This document shows, in pieces, positions 34,235 to 42,691 of a stretch of DNA of 64,000 bases. Below the pieces are notes generated by a model that worked only from the letters and a program-made list of their open reading frames with translations, had not been told where the DNA came from and did not search any database. The stretch is from positions 62,001 through 126,000 of the forward strand of contig NZ_UTIQ01000138.1 of the NCBI RefSeq assembly GCF_900582625.1. The letters are read 5' to 3'. This stretch comes from Pseudomonas viridiflava. Lineage in GTDB: Bacteria; Pseudomonadota; Gammaproteobacteria; Pseudomonadales; Pseudomonadaceae. Every line of letters starts with the position of its first letter. Within the stretch, counting starts at the first letter, position 1. Made by a program: the position numbers and the translations under genes.

Positions 34235-34960
34235 GTGGAGCAAGAAGCCTGGCACATCCTTATTGTCGAAGACGACGAGCGTCTGGCCGAGCTCACCCGT
34301 GAGTACCTGGAAGGCAATGGCTTGCGCGTGGCCATTGAGTCGGACGGGGCGAAAGCGGCGGCGCGCATTCTGCGGGATCAACCCGATCTGGTGGTGCTCG
34401 ACCTGATGCTGCCGGGCGAAGACGGCTTGTCTATTTGCCGCAAAGTGCGCGGCAGCTACCACGGCCCCATCCTTATGCTCACCGCGCGCAGCGACGACAT
34501 GGACCAGGTGCTCGGTCTGGAAATGGGCGCTGACGATTACGTGTGCAAACCCGTACGCCCCCGCGTATTGCTGGCACGCATCCGCGCCCTGTTGCGGCGC
34601 AGTGAGGGCGCTAGCGAGCCTGTGCCGGCCGACGCCCGCCGGTTGGAGTACGGCGTGCTGGTGATCGACAGCGCCATGCGCGAAGCCTGGCTGCGCGAGC
34701 AAAGCATCGAGCTGACCAGCGCGGAATTCGATCTGCTCTGGCTGCTGGCCTCCAACGCCGGGCGCATTCTGTCTCGCGAAGAGATTTTTACCGCCCTGCG
34801 CGGCATTGAGTACGACGGGCTCGACCGTTCCATCGACGTGCGCATTTCCCGTATTCGGCCGAAAATCGGCGACGATCCGATGCACCCACGGCTGATCAAA
34901 ACCGTGCGTAGCAAGGGTTACCTCTTTGTAGCTGAGGCGGCAGAAGCGCTCGCCAGCTAA
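34235..34960 (+). CDS. rstA: OmpR-family response regulator (RstA-like)
   Basis: The protein has 241 residues. The GTG at 34235 has a better-spaced TAGGAG site than the GTG at 34232. The receiver has EDDERLAELTREYLEGNG, phospho-acceptor Asp in LVVLDLMLPGEDG and Lys in YVCKPVRPRV; the winged helix ends HPRLIKTVRSKGYLF. The RstA call rests on VCKPVRPRVLLARIRALLRR and on the RstB-type kinase downstream. In E. coli, RstAB responds to PhoPQ and acts on acid tolerance and iron genes. Confidence 0.85.
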   Translation: MEQEAWHILIVEDDERLAELTREYLEGNGLRVAIESDGAKAAARILRDQPDLVVLDLMLPGEDGLSICRKVRGSYHGPILMLTARSDDMDQVLGLEMGADDYVCKPVRPRVLLARIRALLRRSEGASEPVPADARRLEYGVLVIDSAMREAWLREQSIELTSAEFDLLWLLASNAGRILSREEIFTALRGIEYDGLDRSIDVRISRIRPKIGDDPMHPRLIKTVRSKGYLFVAEAAEALAS

Positions 34961-35004
34961 CGCGCGGTGCTTCTTTATATAAGAACAAACCCAGGACGCC
35001 CGGC

Positions 35005-36606
35005 ATGAACTCGATTTTCCTGCGCATTTACGGCGGCATGCTGGCCGCCTTCGTGCTGGTGGCGCTGCTGGGCGTGCTGAGCCTGCACTGGCTCAACGAG
35101 GCGCGCGCCGACCAGTACCGCGAACGCCTGGCGCGCGGCACGTTCAGCCTAATGAGCGACAACCTGGAAAGCATGACGCCCGTGGAGCGCCGCCGCGCGG
35201 TGATCGTCTGGGGGCGTTTACTCGGCATTCCTTTGGCGCTTGAGCCGTTAGACGCGCAGGTGCTCGACAGCCGCGCGCGCAGCCGTGTTCTCGACGGCCA
35301 GGTGCTGGTCGAGCAAACCGGCCCGCACGCGGCCAAGGTGTACGGGCTGGTCAGCGAGGCCGAGCAACTGGTGCTGGTGGGCGAAGTGCAGCAGATCAGC
35401 GAACAACTGGCACGCGCCACGGTGTATTTGCTCATCGACGAGCTGATTCGCTATCCCATCGCTGAACAACCGCAACGCCTGGAGGCGCTGGCCGCTGCCA
35501 AGTCGTTCGGCTTCAACCTGCGGCTGGTCAAACCGGCTGATGCCGAGTTGGACGACGACCAGCGCCGCCGCATCGATGAAGGCGACACGGTGATGGCGCT
35601 GGGTAAAGAGGGCGATTCGATTCACGTGTTTTCGGGCGTGGCCGGCACGCCGTGGGTGCTGGAAATCGGTCCGCTGTATCAAATGAACCCCTATCCGCCG
35701 CAACTGTTGTTCTTGATTGGCGCTATCGGCCTGAGCCTGATCGGTTTGATTGTTTACCTGTTGGTGCGCCAGTTGGAGCAGCGCTTGCTCGGGCTGGAAG
35801 AAACCGCCACACGCATCGCCTTGGGCAAGCTGGAGTCACGGGTGCCGGCCGGCGGCGCCGATTCGGTGGGGCGGCTGGCGGCGGCGTTCAACGCGATGGC
35901 CGAGCATTTGCAGCGCTCGCTGACGATTCAGCGCGAAATGGTGCGCGCCGTTTCCCACGAACTGCGCACGCCGGTGGCGCGCTTGCGCTTTGGCCTGGAA
36001 ATGATCGGCGACGCGCAAACCGACGCGGCGCGGCGCAAGTACATGGATGGCATGGATGGCGACATTCAGGACCTGGATAAATTGGTCGACGAAATGCTCA
36101 CCTACGCGCGCCTGGAGCAGGGCGCCCCGGCGCTGAACTTCCAGCCCATCGACCTCGACGCCTTGCTCGATCAGGTGATCGACGAGCTGGCGCCGCTGCG
36201 TCCGGGCGTGCGCGTGGAGCGCGGGCCGAGCATTCCCGCCGTCGATGGCAGCGGCGCGCTGGTGGAAGCCGAGTGGCGCTACCTGCACCGCGCCCTGCAA
36301 AACCTGGTGAGCAACGCCATGCGCCACGCCGAGTCGCGGGTGCGCCTGAGTTATCAGGTGGGCCTCAAGCGCTGCCGTCTGGACGTGGAAGACGACGGCC
36401 CCGGCATTCCTGAAGCCGAGTGGGAGCGGCTGTTCACGCCGTTCCTGCGCCTGGACGACAGCCGCACCCGCGCGTCGGGCGGGCACGGGCTGGGGCTTTC
36501 CATCGTGCGGCGGATTATCTACTGGCACGGCGGCCGCGCGCAGATCAGCCGCAGCGAAGCATTGGGCGGCGCCTGTTTCAGCTTGGTGTGGCCGCGTAAA
36601 CAATGA
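35005..36606 (+). CDS. rstB: Sensor histidine kinase (RstB-like)
   Basis: The protein has 533 residues. The N-terminus FLRIYGGMLAAFVLVALLGV is the first transmembrane helix; a periplasmic sensor of about 200 residues follows, then a second helix (LLFLIGAIGLSLIGLIVYLL). HAMP precedes the phospho-acceptor His in AVSHELRTPVARLRFGLEM. The ATPase domain has NLVSNAMRHAE, DDGPGIPE and GGHGLGLSIV. It overlaps fhuF by 4 bp (ATGA) at the 3' end, linking the two-component system to iron-siderophore reduction. Confidence 0.85.
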   Translation: MNSIFLRIYGGMLAAFVLVALLGVLSLHWLNEARADQYRERLARGTFSLMSDNLESMTPVERRRAVIVWGRLLGIPLALEPLDAQVLDSRARSRVLDGQVLVEQTGPHAAKVYGLVSEAEQLVLVGEVQQISEQLARATVYLLIDELIRYPIAEQPQRLEALAAAKSFGFNLRLVKPADAELDDDQRRRIDEGDTVMALGKEGDSIHVFSGVAGTPWVLEIGPLYQMNPYPPQLLFLIGAIGLSLIGLIVYLLVRQLEQRLLGLEETATRIALGKLESRVPAGGADSVGRLAAAFNAMAEHLQRSLTIQREMVRAVSHELRTPVARLRFGLEMIGDAQTDAARRKYMDGMDGDIQDLDKLVDEMLTYARLEQGAPALNFQPIDLDALLDQVIDELAPLRPGVRVERGPSIPAVDGSGALVEAEWRYLHRALQNLVSNAMRHAESRVRLSYQVGLKRCRLDVEDDGPGIPEAEWERLFTPFLRLDDSRTRASGGHGLGLSIVRRIIYWHGGRAQISRSEALGGACFSLVWPRKQ

Positions 36607-37247
36607 GTCTTCGCGAACGCTTATTTGCCGGGCGCCTTGCCGTGTTTGCGCCGACTGTGGCGGATGCGGGCGGCACGCTCTTGAGCGAATTCTTGCAGCC
36701 GTCAGGTTTGGACCAGCGACTGCGCGCCATTTACGGTGACGACCTGTTCGCCACCCGGCGCGCGGTGCTGGCCTCCCAATATTCCAAGTACTACTTCATG
36801 GCCCTGCTGCCGCCCGTGCTGGTCGCCACGCTGGTGCATGGCTGGCGCTTGCCGCTGTCGGGCCTGCGCGTGGTGCTGGATGAGCGCGGGCTGCCCAGCG
36901 CCATTCACTTCGCCAACGATGGCGAGCCGGGCACGCAGGCCAAATGTTTTGCCGATTTAATGGAGCGGCATCTGCCCGACGTGATCGAGGCCCTGGCGGC
37001 GTTCGGTCAGGTGCCGGCTGCGGTGCTGTGGGGGAACGTCGGCGATTATTTTGAAAGCACGTTGCAGACCCTCGGGGCGCTGACCGAGGCGGAGCTGGAC
37101 GGAGGTTTCGCCTGGCTTCGCGATGCTGAAAGCCCGCTGTATAAGGCCGTGGCGTATACGCCGCGTCGTCAGCGCCGCACCTGCTGCCTGGCGTATGAAG
37201 TGGAAGGCATCGGCCACTGCGAGCATTGCCCGATGCGCGGCCGCTAA
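36603..37247 (+). CDS. fhuF: Siderophore-iron reductase, FhuF-like
   Basis: The protein has 214 residues. The signature is at the C-terminus: RRTCCLAYEVEGIGHCEHCP, a C-C-x10-C-x2-C motif that binds the 2Fe-2S cluster of FhuF, which reduces ferric siderophores in the cytoplasm to free iron. The preceding region (QYSKYYFMALLPPVLVATLV) matches the family. It is coupled to rstB by an ATGA overlap and converges with a phosphopantetheinyl transferase with a 4-bp overlap. Confidence 0.85.
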   Translation: MSLRERLFAGRLAVFAPTVADAGGTLLSEFLQPSGLDQRLRAIYGDDLFATRRAVLASQYSKYYFMALLPPVLVATLVHGWRLPLSGLRVVLDERGLPSAIHFANDGEPGTQAKCFADLMERHLPDVIEALAAFGQVPAAVLWGNVGDYFESTLQTLGALTEAELDGGFAWLRDAESPLYKAVAYTPRRQRRTCCLAYEVEGIGHCEHCPMRGR

Positions 37248-37951
37248 GCCGACACGGCGACTAGGCTCAGCAGGCGGCCGTCGAACTGGCCAAACTGTCC
37301 GAGCAACTCCGCGCCGCTTTTCCATTCTTCCGACAAATCAGTCAGCAGCCGAAGCCGTGCGCTGCCGGCGGCATCCCACTCCAGCACTTCGGCGTGTTCA
37401 AAATAGAAGCGCTGCAACGTGAGCGGGTACAGCGCTTTGAACAGGCTTTCTTTCAGGGAAAACGTCAGCGTTACCAGCAGGCCCAACTGCACCGGGTCGA
37501 GCACGCTGGCGCGGCGCAGTTCGGCAGGCGTGAGGATTTCTTCTTGCAAGCGGGCGGCGCGGTCGTGGCTCAGCAGGTTTTCCACATCAAGCCCCAGCCC
37601 GCGCCAGTGGCGGCTGTCGGCGACCACAGCGGCTGCCCATTGCTTGCCGTGGGTGATCGAGCCGCTGATGCCGGCTGGCCATTGCGGCGCGCGATCGGCG
37701 CCGACAGCGGGCACGATTTCGCTGCCATTCAAGCGGCGCAACGCTTCGCGGGCACAGATGCGGCCGGCGAGAAACTCGGCCTGGCGCTTTGCGACGCCGT
37801 GGGTCGGCGGAATGTGGCTGCGCTGAAAATCGTCGGGCTGCACCCGCGCTGGGTCGAACGGGGTGCTGACGAATTGACTGTTTGGCAATGGCTGCGGCAA
37901 AGGCCAATGGTCGTTGAGCGGGCCACAACAGGCGGGGAGGGAGTAGGTGTG
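37244..37951 (-). CDS. 4'-phosphopantetheinyl transferase, EntD/PcpS type
   Basis: The protein has 235 residues. The start at 37951 (MHTYSLPACCGPLNDHWPLP) is preferred to a frame extended upstream. It has the family core: KRQAEFLAGRICAREAL, GSITHGKQWAAAVVA, GLDVEN with the metal-binding Asp, and FSLKESLFKALYP. It attaches the 4'-phosphopantetheine arm to acyl- or peptidyl-carrier proteins. In Pseudomonas one broad-specificity enzyme (PcpS) serves both fatty-acid and siderophore synthases; the adjacent fhuF fits an iron link. Confidence 0.88.
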   Translation of the reverse strand, partial: HTYSLPACCGPLNDHWPLPQPLPNSQFVSTPFDPARVQPDDFQRSHIPPTHGVAKRQAEFLAGRICAREALRRLNGSEIVPAVGADRAPQWPAGISGSITHGKQWAAAVVADSRHWRGLGLDVENLLSHDRAARLQEEILTPAELRRASVLDPVQLGLLVTLTFSLKESLFKALYPLTLQRFYFEHAEVLEWDAAGSARLRLLTDLSEEWKSGAELLGQFGQFDGRLLSLVAVSA

Positions 37952-38049
37952 CATCGCGGCATTCTGCCGGGTCGCGGCGCGGCGGGCCAGCATTGCGCGG
38001 CGCTATGGGGGCGGGCACTTACATTTCTTTGCACAACCGTAACAAAGCG

Positions 38050-38203
38050 ACACGGATTGTAACGGCCACATTTGCCAGACTGCGGCCGCGTTTCTCGGAA
38101 CGCAGGTGAGGTTGTAGTTTGGCGCTGACGCTTCGAGGCGTAGCGCGCCAAACCTTAGTCACTGATTAAGTGCGGGAGCCCGTTTGGGCTCCCGTTTTTT
38201 TTT
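38050..38203 (+). ncRNA. Candidate small RNA
   Basis: A strong terminator (38173-38203) stands before the DUF3820 gene with no open frame leading into it. Directly upstream is a long hairpin: GTTTGGCGC (38117-38125) pairs with GCGCCAAAC (38145-38153), with an inner ACGC-TTCGAG-GCGT stem. The 5' end is not defined; a TTGCAC -35-like element near 38031 would place it near 38060. No known RNA family was recognised. Confidence 0.4.
38173..38203 (+). terminator. Rho-independent terminator without upstream gene
   Basis: The stem CGGGAGCCC-GTTT-GGGCTCCCG is followed by nine T residues. The nearest upstream gene is divergent, so it probably ends a non-coding transcript. Confidence 0.88.
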
Positions 38204-38250
38204 GCCTTGGGCGATCATTCGCACCTTTCTGTTGTGCGCAAAGGCTGGCC

Positions 38251-38493
38251 ATGAAACCCGAAGACCTCCTGCTACTCGTCACCCGCGAGATGCCTTACGG
38301 CAAATACAAAGGCCGATTGATCGCCGACTTGCCCGGCCATTACCTCAACTGGTTCGCCCGCGAAGGCTTCCCGAAAGGCGAGATCGGCGCGCTGTTGCAG
38401 CTGATGCAGGAGATCGACCACAACGGCCTGGGGGAATTGTTGACGCCGCTGCGCAAGAAACCGCGTGGCAGTGGCCACCCCAAACCCCTGTAG
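38251..38493 (+). CDS. DUF3820 protein
   Basis: The protein has 80 residues. The start at 38251 begins the domain (MKPEDLLLLVTREMPYGKYK). The family pattern PYGKYKGRLIADLPGHYLNW, FAREGFPKGEIGALLQLM is complete. Family members are described as putative quorum-sensing-regulated virulence factors, and the core fold is nuclease-like in appearance; the biochemical function is not established. Confidence 0.85.
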   Translation: MKPEDLLLLVTREMPYGKYKGRLIADLPGHYLNWFAREGFPKGEIGALLQLMQEIDHNGLGELLTPLRKKPRGSGHPKPL

Positions 38494-38584
38494 GAGCGGC
38501 TTTAGCCGCGAAGCTGTTGATCTGTTTTCTGCCCAAGACACTGGTTTCCAGGCCTGGCCAATCGCGGCTAAAGCCGCTCCTACA
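38489..38584. repeat. REP doublet
   Basis: TGTAGGAGCGGCTTTAGCCG and the facing CGGCTAAAGCCGCTCCTACA flank about 55 bp. Confidence 0.85.
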
Positions 38585-38602
38585 GTTGAGGGGTTGGCCA
38601 AC

Positions 38603-39475
38603 CTACCAATCCAACGTCAACTGACTATGAAACTCCCGCTCAACCCCACTCAACGGGTCGATAAACCGTAAGCTCTGCGCCAGTAACTTCAGCGGTTTGC
38701 TGTAGTCATCCACCGCGTCCTCCACCAGCACCGGGTAAAACGGGTCGTTGCAAATGCCAGCGCCGAGCGCCGCCATGTGCAGGCGCAGTTGATGTTTTTT
38801 GCCGGTGACCGGGTACAAGCCATACCGCCACAACTCGCCGTTGCGCTCGCGCACGTCCATCAGCGTTTCGCTGTTGGGCGTGCCGTCGCTTTCCTTCATT
38901 AAAAAGAACGGCTCGCCAGCCACCATGCGGGTTTTGTGCAGGTGGGGAAACTGCACCTGGGGCAGGGCGGGGGCGATGGCTTCGTAGGTTTTGTGAATAG
39001 CGCGGTCGGCGAATAAACGCTGATATGCGGCGCGGGTTGCGGGCTGAACGGAGAACAACACCAGGCCGGCGGTGAGCCGGTCGATGCGGTGCAGAGGCAC
39101 CAGGTCATGGCTGTTGAAACGCTTGCTCAGTCGCGCGAGCAAGGTTTGTTCAACGTACTCGCCAGCGGGCGTTACCGAGAGGAAGTGCGGCTTGTCGGCG
39201 ACGATTAAATGCTCGTCGGCATACAGCACGGTTTCCTCGAACGGCACCGGGGTTTCGTTCGGCACTTCGCGGAAGTAATAAATGCGCAGGCCCTGTTTGT
39301 ATGGGTGCCCCGGGCCGATGGGCTGCTCGTGTTCATCCAACACCTTGCCGCGCGCCATGCGTTCCAGCCAGGTGTCGCGGCTAATCGCCGAGAAATGCGC
39401 GCACAGGCAATCCAGCACCGTGAGCCACGGGCCGGCGGGAAGGTACAACGTGCTGCGACGGGCGGGGTGGGACAT
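38603..39475 (-). CDS. RluA-family RNA pseudouridine synthase
   Basis: The protein has 290 residues. The start at 39475 (MSHPARRSTLYLPAGPWLTV) is chosen to drop a Phe-rich extension. An N-terminal S4-like segment precedes the catalytic domain with the motif HRIDRLTAGLVLF (catalytic Asp), followed by KTYEAI, ETLMDVRERNGE and VTGKKHQLRLHMAALG. It isomerises uridine in rRNA or tRNA; the target position is not clear from sequence. It stands alone between REP elements. Confidence 0.85.
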   Translation of the reverse strand: MSHPARRSTLYLPAGPWLTVLDCLCAHFSAISRDTWLERMARGKVLDEHEQPIGPGHPYKQGLRIYYFREVPNETPVPFEETVLYADEHLIVADKPHFLSVTPAGEYVEQTLLARLSKRFNSHDLVPLHRIDRLTAGLVLFSVQPATRAAYQRLFADRAIHKTYEAIAPALPQVQFPHLHKTRMVAGEPFFLMKESDGTPNSETLMDVRERNGELWRYGLYPVTGKKHQLRLHMAALGAGICNDPFYPVLVEDAVDDYSKPLKLLAQSLRFIDPLSGVEREFHSQLTLDW

Positions 39476-39542
39476 GAAAAAGCGCCAGAAAAAGAGGCGG
39501 AATTCTACCTGTGTTTGCGCAAGATTTTGCGGGACCCGCAAC

Positions 39543-39637
39543 CTGTAGGAGAGGCTTCAGCCTCGATTCCTGGAAAAGGTACTTTCAAGCCATCAATCGA
39601 AGGTGGGCCTATCGAGGCTGAAGCCTCTCCTACAGAT
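39543..39637. repeat. REP doublet
   Basis: CTGTAGGAGAGGCTTCAGCC and its complement GGCTGAAGCCTCTCCTACAG face each other. Confidence 0.85.
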
Positions 39638-39657
39638 AGGCGGTGCGGGCGCGCCGT

Positions 39658-40656
39658 TTAGCTTTCCTGCGCGCGATACGCTCCGGGGGTTAATCCGGTC
39701 CATTTTTTGAACGCGCGATGAAACGCCGACGGTTCGGAAAACCCCAGCTGCTCGGCGATGTCTTGAATGGCCAGGTTGTCGCGGCCCAGGTGGTAAATCG
39801 CCAAGTCGCGGCGCAGGTGGTCTTTGAGTTCCTGAAAGCTTGAGCCTTCTTCGCGCAGGTGCCGGCGCAGGGTTTGTGGGCTCATGTGCAGTTGCTGAGC
39901 CACGGTGTCCAGGTCGGGCCATTCGCTGCAGTCGCGCCCGAGCAGGCGCCGAATTTGGCTGATCAGGCTGTCGCCGCCGTCGGGGCGGGCGAGCAGGTCG
40001 GCGGGCGAGTGTTCGAGGAAATGCTTGAGCGTGCGCTCGTCTTGCAGCAGCGGCATCGCCAGGTAGCGCGCCTGAAACAGCAGGCTGGTGCTGTCGGCCG
40101 AAAAGCGCCGCGCGTTGGGGAACAGCAGGTCGTATTCGGCGCTGTGGTCCGGTTCGGCGTGGCGAAAGGTGGCTTCTTGCAAGCGAATGCGTTGCCCGAT
40201 CAGCCAACTGGCCAGGCGGTGCCAGATCACCAGCAGGCTTTCCACCAGAAAGTGGTCCGGGTCGAGCAAGTTGCTGTCGTCCACCGTCAGCCGCGCCCAT
40301 TCGCCTTCGCGGCTGAGGGTGATCTTCGGCGCGTCGTCGAACAGGCTGTAAAACAAGGTGCCGCGCAGCAATGCCTTTTCCAGCGTGCGGCAGTGGATCA
40401 GGGCGTAACACATCATCGCGAAGGTGCCGGGCTTGCTGCGGCTGCGGCCAAAGCCCATGTATTCGTCGGCGAGTTTTTCCCACAGCAACTGCATCAGCCT
40501 GGCGAACTGTTCCGGCGCCACGCGGGCGCGTGGCTCGCCGAGCAGCGCTGGCTGAATGTTCGCCTCGCGCAGCAGCGCCGTGCAGTCCACACCCTGGCGC
40601 TCGGCGCCACGCAGGGCGGCACGAACGAAATGGCTGGCGATGGTGCGTTCACGCAT
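39658..40656 (-). CDS. AraC-family regulator (OruR-like)
   Basis: The protein has 332 residues. The start at 40656 (MRERTIASHFVRAALRGAER) opens an Arabinose_bd-type N-terminal domain (about 20-210). The C-terminal double helix-turn-helix has WPDLDTVAQQLHMSPQTLRR and NLAIQDIAEQLGFSEPSAFH, ending RAFKKWTGLTPGAYR. The overall form matches the group that includes OruR and ArgR-like ornithine regulators of Pseudomonas. The target is unknown; it is divergent from dctA. Confidence 0.83.
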   Translation of the reverse strand: MRERTIASHFVRAALRGAERQGVDCTALLREANIQPALLGEPRARVAPEQFARLMQLLWEKLADEYMGFGRSRSKPGTFAMMCYALIHCRTLEKALLRGTLFYSLFDDAPKITLSREGEWARLTVDDSNLLDPDHFLVESLLVIWHRLASWLIGQRIRLQEATFRHAEPDHSAEYDLLFPNARRFSADSTSLLFQARYLAMPLLQDERTLKHFLEHSPADLLARPDGGDSLISQIRRLLGRDCSEWPDLDTVAQQLHMSPQTLRRHLREEGSSFQELKDHLRRDLAIYHLGRDNLAIQDIAEQLGFSEPSAFHRAFKKWTGLTPGAYRAQES

Positions 40657-41024
40657 GGACGGGGCTCGGCAGAAAAGGCCGGTCGATGGTAAGCACGGCG
40701 TTGCAGCGGAACAAGGGTTGTGTCCTTGGCTATGCTTTTTGTAGGCGGTTTTCCCCCAGCCGTGCGGCGGTGGCGGGGGATATCCGCCAGTGCTTGGCGG
40801 AAAGCCGCCAAAAGCGACGCCAGTTTGCTCGGGTTTTGTTTGCAACTCACTGAATTTAAAGGGATTGGTGCAATAGTTTAAGGATGGCATGACCTCTGCA
40901 ATAGGCGATCAAGGCTTGCAGCTATGCAGGCTGGCCAACAACAAATCCCTCCGGTTCAGGAGGGTTAGCGCACAGGCAGCGCGCGCGTTTGGAATGACGC
41001 CGTGCAGTCGTTGAGGAACATGCC
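40657..41024. other. Regulatory gap between AraC gene and dctA
   Basis: This 368-bp gap holds a sigma-54 promoter for dctA (40885-40900) and two overlapping dyads at 40784-40809, CCGCCA-GTGCT-TGGCGG followed by GGCGG-AAA-GCCGCC, which lie about 90 bp upstream of the promoter at a place where a DctD enhancer site would be expected. Confidence 0.5.
40885..40900 (+). promoter_or_regulatory. Sigma-54 (RpoN) promoter of dctA
   Basis: TGGCATGACCTCTGCA matches TGGCAYR-N4-TTGCW with one mismatch and exact GG/GC spacing. It lies 125 bp upstream of dctA, which is RpoN- and DctBD-dependent in related bacteria. Confidence 0.65.
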
Positions 41025-42332
41025 ATGACCCGCAAACCGTTCTATAAGGTTCTTTATGTTCAAGTGCTGGTAGCCATCGCTATCGGCGTGTTGCTTGGGC
41101 ACTTCTACCCAGACACTGCTATTGCCCTCAAGCCGCTCGGCGACGGGTTCGTCAAGCTGATCAAAATGATCATCGCCCCCATCATTTTCTGCACCGTGGT
41201 TACCGGTATTGCCGGCATGCAGAGCATGAAAGCAGTCGGCAAAACCGGCGGTTACGCGCTGCTCTATTTCGAAATCGTTTCCACCATCGCCCTGCTGATC
41301 GGCCTGTTTGTGGTCAACATCGTGCAGCCTGGCGTTGGTATGAATGCCGTGGTCAGCGAAAAGATTCCCACGGAAATTGCGGGCTTCGTTGATGCTGGCG
41401 CCAAGCAGAGCATGATTGAGTTCCTGCTGAACGTGATCCCCAACACAGTGGTCGGTGCATTCGCCAGCGGCGACATTCTGCAAGTGCTGTTCTTTGCCAT
41501 TCTGTTCGGCTACGCCCTGCACCGTGCTGGCGACTACGGTCGTCCTGTGTTCGAGTTTATTGAGCGCATTTCCGAAGTCTTCTTCGGCATCATTGGCGTG
41601 ATTATGAAAGTGGCTCCGCTGGGTGCCTTGGGTGCCATGGCCTTCACCATCGGTAAATACGGTGTGGGTTCGCTGGTCAACCTGGGCTACTTGATGGCGT
41701 GCTTCTACATCACCTGTCTGCTGTTCGTGCTGGTGGTGCTGGGCGGTATCGCCCGCTTCCACGGCTTTAGCATTCTCAAGTTCGTGCGTTATATCCGCGA
41801 AGAACTGCTGATCGTGCTCGGCACTTCGTCTTCCGAAACCGCGCTGCCGCGCATGATCGACAAGATGCAAAGATTGGGCGTGAACAAATCAGTGGTGGGT
41901 TTGGTTATCCCCACTGGCTATTCGTTCAACCTGGACGGCACCTCTATCTACCTGACCATGGCCGCCGTGTTTATCGCCCAGGCCACCAACACCCCGATGG
42001 ACATTTCCCACCAGGTTGCCCTGATTCTGGTGCTGTTGATCGCCTCCAAAGGCGCGGCGGGCGTGACCGGTAGCGGCTTTATCGTGTTGGCTGCCACCTT
42101 GTCGGCCGTTGGCCACCTGCCGGTTGCCGGTCTGGCGCTGATCTTGGGTATCGACCGCTTTATGTCCGAAGCCCGTGCCCTCACCAACCTCGTCGGTAAC
42201 GGCGTGGCGACCATCGTGGTCGGCAAATGGTGCGGCCAGCTGGACAACGAAACGCTGCAACGCGAGCTTAACCAAGGCGCTACCGCTGAAGTGGTGGCGG
42301 TTGAAGGCGAGAGCAAGCCTGCGCATGGCTAA
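41025..42332 (+). CDS. dctA: C4-dicarboxylate transporter DctA
   Basis: The protein has 435 residues. It is a dicarboxylate/amino-acid:cation symporter with the family landmarks: [18 protein letters not shown], the serine-rich hairpin [18 protein letters not shown], the cation-site [18 protein letters not shown] and [15 protein letters not shown]. The residues fit DctA (succinate, fumarate, malate) rather than GltP. It has a sigma-54 promoter upstream and a terminator downstream, so it is monocistronic. Confidence 0.92.
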   Translation: MTRKPFYKVLYVQVLVAIAIGVLLGHFYPDTAIALKPLGDGFVKLIKMIIAPIIFCTVVTGIAGMQSMKAVGKTGGYALLYFEIVSTIALLIGLFVVNIVQPGVGMNAVVSEKIPTEIAGFVDAGAKQSMIEFLLNVIPNTVVGAFASGDILQVLFFAILFGYALHRAGDYGRPVFEFIERISEVFFGIIGVIMKVAPLGALGAMAFTIGKYGVGSLVNLGYLMACFYITCLLFVLVVLGGIARFHGFSILKFVRYIREELLIVLGTSSSETALPRMIDKMQRLGVNKSVVGLVIPTGYSFNLDGTSIYLTMAAVFIAQATNTPMDISHQVALILVLLIASKGAAGVTGSGFIVLAATLSAVGHLPVAGLALILGIDRFMSEARALTNLVGNGVATIVVGKWCGQLDNETLQRELNQGATAEVVAVEGESKPAHG

Positions 42333-42380
42333 TTAAGTTTTACGATTTACTGCCTCTTCACGAGAGAGGAAGCTTTTACA

Positions 42381-42405
42381 GCCCGTCATTGACGGGCTTT
42401 TTTTT
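42381..42405 (+). terminator. Rho-independent terminator of dctA
   Basis: The stem GCCCGTC-ATT-GACGGGC is followed by eight T residues. Confidence 0.9.
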
Positions 42406-42426
42406 GCTTATTCGAACATCAACCGC

Positions 42427-42560
42427 CCCTCACCCCAGCCCTCTCGCCTGTCCGGCCGACCTAGCGGGAGAGGGGGTAACCGAGTAATTGCGGCGAGCGT
42501 CGATTGGTTCCCTTCTCCCGCTAGGTCGGCCGGACAGGCGAGAGGGGCTAGGGGTGAGGG
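42427..42560. repeat. Long inverted repeat element, about 49-bp arms
   Basis: The left arm (CCCTCACCCCAGCCCTCTCG, then CCTGTCCGGCCGACCTAGCG) and the right arm (CGCTAGGTCGGCCGGACAGG, then CGAGAGGGGCTAGGGGTGAG) are near-perfect complements about 34 bp apart. This is the complete form of the repeat whose single arms occur near 8990, 30228 and 34073. Confidence 0.8.
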
Positions 42561-42651
42561 CAGGCGCACTCGGCATCCATTTTTTCATTCATATCCTTAT
42601 GCGATAAAAGTCCTTGGCGACTCACTCTTATGCCCTTATCGTCGCGCCATA

Positions 42652-42667
42652 ACTTGTTATAACAAGT
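42652..42667. promoter_or_regulatory. Putative GntR operator of the flavoprotein-ABC operon
   Basis: ACTTGTTATAACAAGT is a perfect 16-bp palindrome 25 bp upstream of the GntR start. HutC-subfamily GntR proteins bind dyads of this kind, so autoregulation is likely. Confidence 0.65.
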
Positions 42668-42691
42668 ACCGAAAGACCGACGAGAAATCCA

